Both the position numbers and the translations under genes were made by a program. From NCBI GenBank assembly GCA_022425565.1, contig JAKMFG010000084.1, forward strand, positions 1 through 10,354: a DNA stretch of 10,354 nt, given 5' to 3'. Source of the stretch: Alphaproteobacteria bacterium. Its GTDB lineage: Bacteria; Pseudomonadota; Alphaproteobacteria; Puniceispirillales; Puniceispirillaceae. Shown piece after piece: positions 5,168-10,354 of the stretch. How positions within the stretch are numbered: position 1 is the stretch's first letter; each line of letters opens with the position of its first letter. Under the pieces are notes generated by a model that worked only from the letters and a program-made list of their open reading frames with translations, was not told the origin of the DNA and made no database searches.

Positions 5168-6193
5168 ATGACTGACCTGTCTACACCCTCCAAAAAGGCA
5201 TTTGCCGAGCATGGATCCGGACTTTCTATATCGAAGTCCACTTCCGAGATTATTCACGATTTCATTCTTGAAAGAATGCCGGCCCCGGGGCAGACACTCG
5301 CCGACGCCGCAACACATCATTTTGCTGCCCCTGGCAAGATGCTCCGCGCAAAAATGGCGCTCCGCGCTGCTGATCTTCTAAAGGTCGACCGGACGGCGGC
5401 CCTTCACTGGGCGGTAGCCATCGAAGTTCTGCACAACGCGTCGCTTATCCATGACGACATTTGTGACGGCGACCAGCTGCGCCGCGGACGCCCGGCGGTC
5501 TGGTCGAAATTTGGACGGGATGTCGCGCTTACCCTCGGCGACTGGCTGATTGCGTTGTCCTTCGAGCTCGCCGCAGAGGCTGCGCAACGCGCGCAGACTC
5601 CGATGCTGCTGAAGATTCTCGCTACCCACATGAAGACGACAACCGTTGGTGAGGCGCATGAATTCGATCCGGCTCCAGTCACCGACTGGGACCATTACCT
5701 TCAGGGTGCCGGTGACAAGACCGCGCCATTGCTGACCGCGCCTCTCGAGGGAATCGCTGCGATGGCTCTCCATGGCGGGGCTGCACCAACGATCGGTGCC
5801 TGCTTCCGCTCGCTTGGCAATGCCTATCAGATTGGCAACGATATTCTGAATTTCTCGGGAAGCGACGGTGCCAACACCTGCGGTTCGGACATGGCGCGCC
5901 GTGCCCCGAACGGTGTCGTCGTGCTCTTCCGTCAGTCGCTGGATGCCGGCCGTCTGGCCGCATTTGACGACTGGTATGCGAGTGGCTCGGATGACGGGTT
6001 TGACGACTGGCTTGCCGAGCTGCGGCGCTCGCCCGCCCTGTTTGAGGCGGCGCGGCGGATGAATGCGATGCTCAACGATGCGACCGGCCTTGCCGACATG
6101 CTCCCGCCCGAAATGGTGGCCGTGATAACGCCTATACAGCAGCTTCTGCAACAGGTATGTCTGAAGTCTGCGGCTTCGATCAACCAGGCCTGA
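5168..6193 (+). CDS. crtE: geranylgeranyl diphosphate synthase (polyprenyl synthetase family)
   Basis: A 341-residue trans-isoprenyl diphosphate synthase, supplying the C20 precursor (GGPP) for carotenoids from shorter allylic diphosphates and IPP. GKMLR at 56-60 matches the IPP-binding GKxxR region. The first aspartate-rich motif is intact (IHDDICD, Asp96, Asp97, Asp100). Ala91 and Ser92 at the -5 and -4 positions lack the bulky aromatics of FPP synthases, fitting a C20 or longer product. KTA is at 184-186. The second motif, normally DDxxD, reads NDILN (224-228), and the following segment (SDMARRAPNGVVVLF) lacks the usual lysine. ATG 5168 is chosen over the in-frame GTG at 5132 because GGAAGG lies 10 bases upstream. 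It sits first in the tight crt cluster, 57 bases after the rhodopsin terminator hairpin. Assignment as CrtE rests on the fold and the context. Confidence 0.93.
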   Translation: MTDLSTPSKKAFAEHGSGLSISKSTSEIIHDFILERMPAPGQTLADAATHHFAAPGKMLRAKMALRAADLLKVDRTAALHWAVAIEVLHNASLIHDDICDGDQLRRGRPAVWSKFGRDVALTLGDWLIALSFELAAEAAQRAQTPMLLKILATHMKTTTVGEAHEFDPAPVTDWDHYLQGAGDKTAPLLTAPLEGIAAMALHGGAAPTIGACFRSLGNAYQIGNDILNFSGSDGANTCGSDMARRAPNGVVVLFRQSLDAGRLAAFDDWYASGSDDGFDDWLAELRRSPALFEAARRMNAMLNDATGLADMLPPEMVAVITPIQQLLQQVCLKSAASINQA

Positions 6194-6203
6194 CGCAAGC
6201 ATT

Positions 6204-7778
6204 ATGACACCAGCCCCCTCGGCTATTCAGGATACCGCGGCCCCGCCATCCAAGACCGGGCCTGCCCGGCAGAGCGATGTGCTCGTAATCGGTGCGGGCT
6301 TCGGTGGTATTGCGGCTGCCCTGCGTATGCGCGCGCGCGGCTATTCTGTGACGCTGGTCGACAGGCTGGATGCCATTGGCGGGCGTGCGCAGGTGTTTGA
6401 ACGGGGTGGCTTTCGGCATGATGCTGGCCCGACAGTGATCACAGCACCATTCCTGTTCGACGAACTGTTCGAGCTGTTCGGAGAGCGCCGCGAGGATCAT
6501 CTCGACTTCCGGCCACTCGATCCCTGGTACCGTTTTCATTTTCACGACGGCAACCAGTTCGACTACCGCGCCACGGTCGAGGATACCAACGCCGAGATCG
6601 AACGTTTCTCGCCACGTGATGTGGCCGGCTATGCAGGACTGCTTGAGACATCCCGTCAGATTTTCGAGGTTGGGTTCGAAAAACTCGCCGACAAGCCGTT
6701 TACCCGATTCATGACAATGATGGCGCAGGTGCCCTCGCTGCTGCGCCTTCGCAGCTATCACACCGTCGCCAGCCTTGTGAACCGCCATATCAAGCATCCG
6801 CTGCTTCGCCAGGCCTTTTCGATTCATCCGCTGCTTGTCGGCGGCAATCCGTTCACAACCACCTCGATCTATACGCTGATCCATTATCTGGAGCGGCGCT
6901 GGGGCGTGTTCTTCTGCATGGGTGGCACCGGCAAGCTTGTCGAGGAACTGCACCGACTTCTCGAGCGCGCCGGTGTCAATGTCGAGCTTGGTGTGGATAT
7001 CGAGCGGATCACCATGAATGCTGGGCGCGCCACTGGCGCCGCATCCACAGATGGCAGATGCTATATTGCGGATCGTGTGATCTGCAATGGCGATCCGCCG
7101 ACGGTCTATCAGCAGATGTTGCCTGGCGAGACACGGTCGAAGCGGGCAATTCCCGAGGCCGCGACAAAATATTCGATGGGCCTCTATGTGTTGTTCTTCG
7201 GGGCGCGCAAACAGTATCCCGACGTCGCGCACCACACCATCTGGATGGGGCCGCGCTATCGCGAGCTGCTTGCCGATATCTTCGACCGCAAGATCCTCGC
7301 TGATGATTTTTCGCTCTATCTTCACCGACCGACCGCCACCGACAGCAGCTTCGCGCCGGAAGGCTGCGACAGCTTCTATGTGCTCTGCCCGGTGCCGAAT
7401 CTTCTTGGTGATGTGGACTGGGAAATTGAGGGGCCAAGGCTTCGCGACCGCATTGTCAAGGCGCTGGAAGAGACCATCATGCCGGGCCTCGGCGAGGCCA
7501 TCACCGATGATTTCTGGATGACGCCGGAAGATTTCAAGCGCGACTATCGCTCGATGCATGGCGCCGGCTTCTCGATCGCGCCGATTTTCACGCAATCGGC
7601 ATGGTTCCGCTACCACAACCGCGACCCGCATATCCCGAACCTGTATTTTTCTGCCGCCGGCGCGCACCCGGGAGCAGGGATGCCAGGCGTCTTGTGTTCT
7701 GCTAAGGTTGTCGAGCGACTTATTGAAGAGGAAGACCGGGCGGCCACCGCCAGCGGAAGGCTGGCACAGAGGGCCTGA
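6204..7778 (+). CDS. crtI: phytoene desaturase
   Basis: This 524-residue FAD enzyme introduces four double bonds into phytoene to give lycopene at the membrane. An N-terminal extension of about 24 Pro/Ala-rich residues precedes the Rossmann motif DVLVIGAGFGGIAAALRM (GAGFGG at 30-35), followed by GGRAQVFERGGFRHDAGPTVIT at about 59-80, which is typical of CrtI. The C-terminal signature NLYFSAAGAHPGAGMPGVL (near residues 480-500) is the bacterial-type phytoene dehydrogenase pattern. Length is close to the usual 490-510 plus the extension. No alternative start exists between ATG 6204 and the flavin motif, so the extension is probably real. The gene starts 10 bases after crtE, with only a weak ribosome site. 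The number of desaturation steps is inferred from the presence of crtY and blh downstream, which need lycopene. Confidence 0.96.
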   Translation: MTPAPSAIQDTAAPPSKTGPARQSDVLVIGAGFGGIAAALRMRARGYSVTLVDRLDAIGGRAQVFERGGFRHDAGPTVITAPFLFDELFELFGERREDHLDFRPLDPWYRFHFHDGNQFDYRATVEDTNAEIERFSPRDVAGYAGLLETSRQIFEVGFEKLADKPFTRFMTMMAQVPSLLRLRSYHTVASLVNRHIKHPLLRQAFSIHPLLVGGNPFTTTSIYTLIHYLERRWGVFFCMGGTGKLVEELHRLLERAGVNVELGVDIERITMNAGRATGAASTDGRCYIADRVICNGDPPTVYQQMLPGETRSKRAIPEAATKYSMGLYVLFFGARKQYPDVAHHTIWMGPRYRELLADIFDRKILADDFSLYLHRPTATDSSFAPEGCDSFYVLCPVPNLLGDVDWEIEGPRLRDRIVKALEETIMPGLGEAITDDFWMTPEDFKRDYRSMHGAGFSIAPIFTQSAWFRYHNRDPHIPNLYFSAAGAHPGAGMPGVLCSAKVVERLIEEEDRAATASGRLAQRA

Positions 7779-7796
7779 CGGCGGGAGCCGGTACCG

Positions 7797-8714
7797 ATGT
7801 CGAACGAAGAGCTGACATCCGAGCAATCGCTTGCCGCCAACGGCAAGAGTTTCCACTGGGCGCGCCGTTTTCTGGGGCAGCGCATGGGAAGTGATGCGGC
7901 CTCGCTCTATGCTTTCTGCCGTCTTCTCGACGATATGGCGGACGGCGATATAAAGAACGGCCCAGCCCGTCTTGCCGCCATCCGCACCGATCTGATTGCC
8001 GGCCATGAAGGAGCCGATCCTGCGTTCATTGCATTCCTGCCGCTGATGCGGGAAAAGCACTTTCCGCCGGATGTGCTTGTGGCGCTGATCGACGGTCTTC
8101 TCGAGGATCAGGCCGAAGAGGTGGCGCTCAGCGACGAGGCGGCGCTGCTGCGCTACGCTTACCGGGTAGCGGGAACCGTTGGCCTGCTGATGTGCCACGT
8201 TCTCGACTGCCACACGCCGGCAGCACGGGCGCATGCCATTGACCTTGGCATTGCCATGCAGCTCACCAACATCGCCCGCGACATTCTAGAAGATGCCGGC
8301 ATGAACCGGCGTTATGTTCCCGGCGATTGGGTCGGCCATGCAAGCCCGGCCGAAATCCGTGCCGCAGCAAGGGCGCCGGACAGCGAGCTTGCGCGCGACG
8401 TGACCGCTTCTGCCGGCAGGCTTCTGGATCTTGCCGAGACCTTCTATTCCAGTGGGGCGCGTGGATATCGCTATCTGCCATGGCGGGCACATCTTGCCAT
8501 CGGCGTGGCGGCGAGGGTCTATCGGCAGATCGGTATCCAGCTTCGTAGTGCAGACCTCGCCTGGCATGCCGGAAGGCAGGTGACCGGCAAGGCGGCCAAG
8601 CTGCGATGTTCGCTGCTGGCGCTGGGAAGTTTCCGTCGCCGGATCGGCATGGGAACGTCGGTACATGACGACCGCCTCCATGCAGCGCTGCGGGGGCTGC
8701 CCTATGTCGCCTGA
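7797..8714 (+). CDS. crtB: phytoene synthase
   Basis: A 305-residue squalene/phytoene synthase family enzyme that condenses two GGPP into phytoene, the first committed carotenoid step. Both magnesium-diphosphate motifs are visible: DDMAD at 45-49 (in YAFCRLLDDMAD) and N158-IA-R161-D162-IL-E165-D166 (NIARDILEDAGMNRRYVP). The intervening YAYRVAGTVGLLM at about 120-132 is also family-typical. Length is normal. GGGAG at 7783-7787 lies 9 bases before the ATG. It begins 18 bases after crtI and its last 11 bases overlap the proposed crtY start, indicating one operon. Confidence 0.97.
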   Translation: MSNEELTSEQSLAANGKSFHWARRFLGQRMGSDAASLYAFCRLLDDMADGDIKNGPARLAAIRTDLIAGHEGADPAFIAFLPLMREKHFPPDVLVALIDGLLEDQAEEVALSDEAALLRYAYRVAGTVGLLMCHVLDCHTPAARAHAIDLGIAMQLTNIARDILEDAGMNRRYVPGDWVGHASPAEIRAAARAPDSELARDVTASAGRLLDLAETFYSSGARGYRYLPWRAHLAIGVAARVYRQIGIQLRSADLAWHAGRQVTGKAAKLRCSLLALGSFRRRIGMGTSVHDDRLHAALRGLPYVA

Positions 8715-9813
8715 CCACACCATGCGACAGGTCCACGTCCTAGGTGACGGCTGCGCGGCGCTGTCGCTGGCGGCGCGCGCCCATGAACTGGCGAACCACA
8801 AGCTGACACTTGTCAGGCCGCAAGGCGCCCCGCCGGAGACAGACCATATCTGGGGGTTCTGGGCCGGGCCGGGCCTCGCCGCCGCCAGCAGTCTGGCGCG
8901 CAAGCGCTGGCACAGTTGGTCGATCGTGACGGGACAGGGAAAGGCTGTATTGCGATCACAGCAAAGGCCCTATACCGCGCTTCACCGGCTGGACTGGACG
9001 GCACATTGCCGTGACATGGCCCAGCGGGCCGGCGTTGCAACCCTGGCGGGCGAGGAAGCCGCGACAGCGGCAGATCTTGTCTTTGACAGCCGCCCCCCAC
9101 CGGTGCCGGACGGCATGATGCTGCAGCATTTTCTTGGCCTCGAGGTGCGAAGCCGGCGCGCGATTTTTGATCCTGACACCGCCATCCTGATGGATTTTCG
9201 TGTGGACCAGTCGCACGGCATGCACTTTATCTACCTTCTTCCCTTTTCTGCGAAAGAGGCGCTGGTTGAATCCACCCTGTTTACGCCCTTTGTATGCCCG
9301 GAGAGTTACTATCAACAGGAAATCACGACCTATCTGGAGACCCATTTCGGGCTTGAAGAATTCGAGACACTGCGCATCGAACGCGGGGTGATCCCGCTTG
9401 GCATCCTGCCGCAGCGTGCCCCCTCTATTCCTGGCATTGGCGGCAATGGCGGCGCGATCCGCCCATCGAGCGGCTATGCCTTCCCCTTTATCCAGAAACA
9501 GATCGACCGTGCCATCGCCGCAGCACGTGAGGGGCGCGAGCTCGGTTTTGCCGTGCCGCACCGCCGTGTCGATTTGTGGATGGATGCGGTTCTGCTGACC
9601 GTCCTGCGCCACTGGCCGGAGCGGGCTCCCGAGCTGTTCCTGCGGATGGGGCGTGCGCTCGACGGTGACGAGTTCGCGAGGTTTCTCAGCGGCGAGGCAG
9701 ACTGGCCATTGCGGTTGAAAGTGATCATGGCGATGCCAAAGGCCCCGTTCCTGAGCGGACTTATCCGTCTTCTGGCCGGCAGGCGGCCACACCGCACGGC
9801 CGAGGCGGGATGA
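8704..9813 (+). CDS. crtY: lycopene beta-cyclase
   Basis: This 369-residue protein is a CrtY-type flavoprotein cyclase that closes both ends of lycopene to beta-carotene. Near the N-terminus is a reduced dinucleotide motif (VHVLGDGCAALSLAARA; the more usual form is GGGLA). DHIWGFW follows, matching the DHTWxFx pattern. MDFRVDQ at 163-169, then HFIYLLPFSAKEALVEST, is the strongest family signature. IRPSSGYAFPF near 252-262 matches the conserved HPTTGYSLP region. ATG 8704 overlaps crtB by 11 bases and has a G-rich stretch 7 bases upstream; ATG 8722 is a possible shorter start without a ribosome site. The stop overlaps the blh start as ATGA. Lycopene specificity is inferred from the family and the gene order. 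Confidence 0.94.
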   Translation: MSPDHTMRQVHVLGDGCAALSLAARAHELANHKLTLVRPQGAPPETDHIWGFWAGPGLAAASSLARKRWHSWSIVTGQGKAVLRSQQRPYTALHRLDWTAHCRDMAQRAGVATLAGEEAATAADLVFDSRPPPVPDGMMLQHFLGLEVRSRRAIFDPDTAILMDFRVDQSHGMHFIYLLPFSAKEALVESTLFTPFVCPESYYQQEITTYLETHFGLEEFETLRIERGVIPLGILPQRAPSIPGIGGNGGAIRPSSGYAFPFIQKQIDRAIAAAREGRELGFAVPHRRVDLWMDAVLLTVLRHWPERAPELFLRMGRALDGDEFARFLSGEADWPLRLKVIMAMPKAPFLSGLIRLLAGRRPHRTAEAG

Positions 9814-10354
9814 TGGAAATGATGACGTCCATTGCGGCGATGGCGCCGCTCGACCTTGCGGCGCTGGCGGCCATAGTGCTGATCGGTCTGCCACATGGCG
9901 CGCTTGACGGGGCAATTGCCATCCATCTCGGGCTCACTCGCAAAATTTCCCATTTCATCCGGTTTCTGGTGCTCTATATCGCGATGGCCGGGCTTGTCGT
10001 CGGGGCATGGATGCTGGCGCCGACCGGTTGCCTGCTGGGCTTCCTGATAATCAGCATGCTGCATTTTGGTGCTGGTGATGCGCGCCACGGTACCGGCTGG
10101 CTTCGTAGCGCCGAGATTCTGGCCCATGGCGGACTGGTCATTGTCGGCATCAGCCAGATGCATCATGACGGGGTCGATGTCATCTTCGGCTATCTGACTG
10201 GACGCGATACGGCGCTTCTCTGGCAAGGCATTGATGTTCTGACGGTGATTGTCGGGATGGCTGTTATCGTCTGCTTTGCCCAGGCGCTCTGGCATCGGCG
10301 CTGGCGCGGAACGGCCGTCGAGCTTGCCGCGCTTGCCTTGCTGTTTGCGCTGAC
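9810..10354 (+). CDS. blh: Brp/Blh-family beta-carotene 15,15'-dioxygenase, N-terminal part
   Basis: The frame opens at ATG 9810, overlapping the crtY stop (ATGA), and runs off the right edge after 181 codons; full-length members are about 270-300 residues. It is a membrane protein with several hydrophobic spans. GLPHGALD (His29) and MLHFGAGD (His85) match two of the four iron-ligand histidines of characterised marine Blh (His21 and His78); the other two lie beyond the window. Blh cleaves beta-carotene symmetrically to two retinal molecules, supplying the rhodopsin chromophore. The ATGA overlap implies translational coupling to crtY. The next in-frame ATG codons (9813 and 9819) are alternatives for the exact start. 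No frameshift is visible in the part seen. Confidence 0.95.
   Translation, partial: MMEMMTSIAAMAPLDLAALAAIVLIGLPHGALDGAIAIHLGLTRKISHFIRFLVLYIAMAGLVVGAWMLAPTGCLLGFLIISMLHFGAGDARHGTGWLRSAEILAHGGLVIVGISQMHHDGVDVIFGYLTGRDTALLWQGIDVLTVIVGMAVIVCFAQALWHRRWRGTAVELAALALLFAL

Noticed and set aside
6180..8234. Very long open frame (684 codons) on the minus strand across crtI and crtB
   Set aside because: It lies antisense to two strongly conserved enzymes with intact motifs. Its composition (rich in Arg, His, Ala, Gln) is typical of the mirror frame of GC-rich genes, and it has no recognisable domain.
1..10354. CRISPR arrays, tRNA or rRNA genes, insertion sequences, phage genes
   Set aside because: I looked for spaced direct repeats, tRNA-like cloverleaf arms, transposase motifs and terminal inverted repeats by eye and saw none that hold up.

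Overview
The window is a chromosomal piece of a proteorhodopsin-bearing bacterium, most likely a marine alphaproteobacterium. That placement is inferred from the GC-rich coding sequence, the alphaproteobacterial look of the crt proteins, and a gene order (proteorhodopsin, crtE, crtI, crtB, crtY, blh) known from SAR116-type and other marine genomes and fosmids. I cannot fix a genus from the sequence alone.

Left part (1-2887). A GMC-family FAD oxidoreductase (minus strand, cut by the left edge) is divergent from a plus-strand series: a TauE/SafE-type membrane transporter, DNA-3-methyladenine glycosylase I (tag), and two unrecognised small membrane proteins of 156 and 94 residues that are one base apart. 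Next, a minus-strand lysophospholipid acyltransferase-like gene (2884-3702) converges on them, and the two stop codons share one CTAG.

Middle (3781-4277). About 500 bases without a convincing gene. The stretch holds a sharply AT-rich tract, a possible promoter, a 35-base imperfect inverted repeat and a strong Shine-Dalgarno just before the rhodopsin gene.

Right part (4278-10354). A proteorhodopsin with all the residues of a proton pump and leucine at the green-tuning position is followed at once by a clear intrinsic terminator. After it come crtE, crtI, crtB, crtY and blh in tight or overlapping order (blh runs off the right edge). Together these convert FPP/IPP to GGPP, phytoene, lycopene, beta-carotene and finally retinal, the chromophore of the rhodopsin. 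The window therefore encodes an almost complete light-driven proton pump plus its pigment supply.

The rhodopsin/retinal system itself is well known. The parts that look less described are its long structured leader, the terminator separating pump from pigment genes, an altered second aspartate motif in CrtE, and the pair of unknown small membrane proteins, whose start region lies inside an 11-bp inverted repeat.
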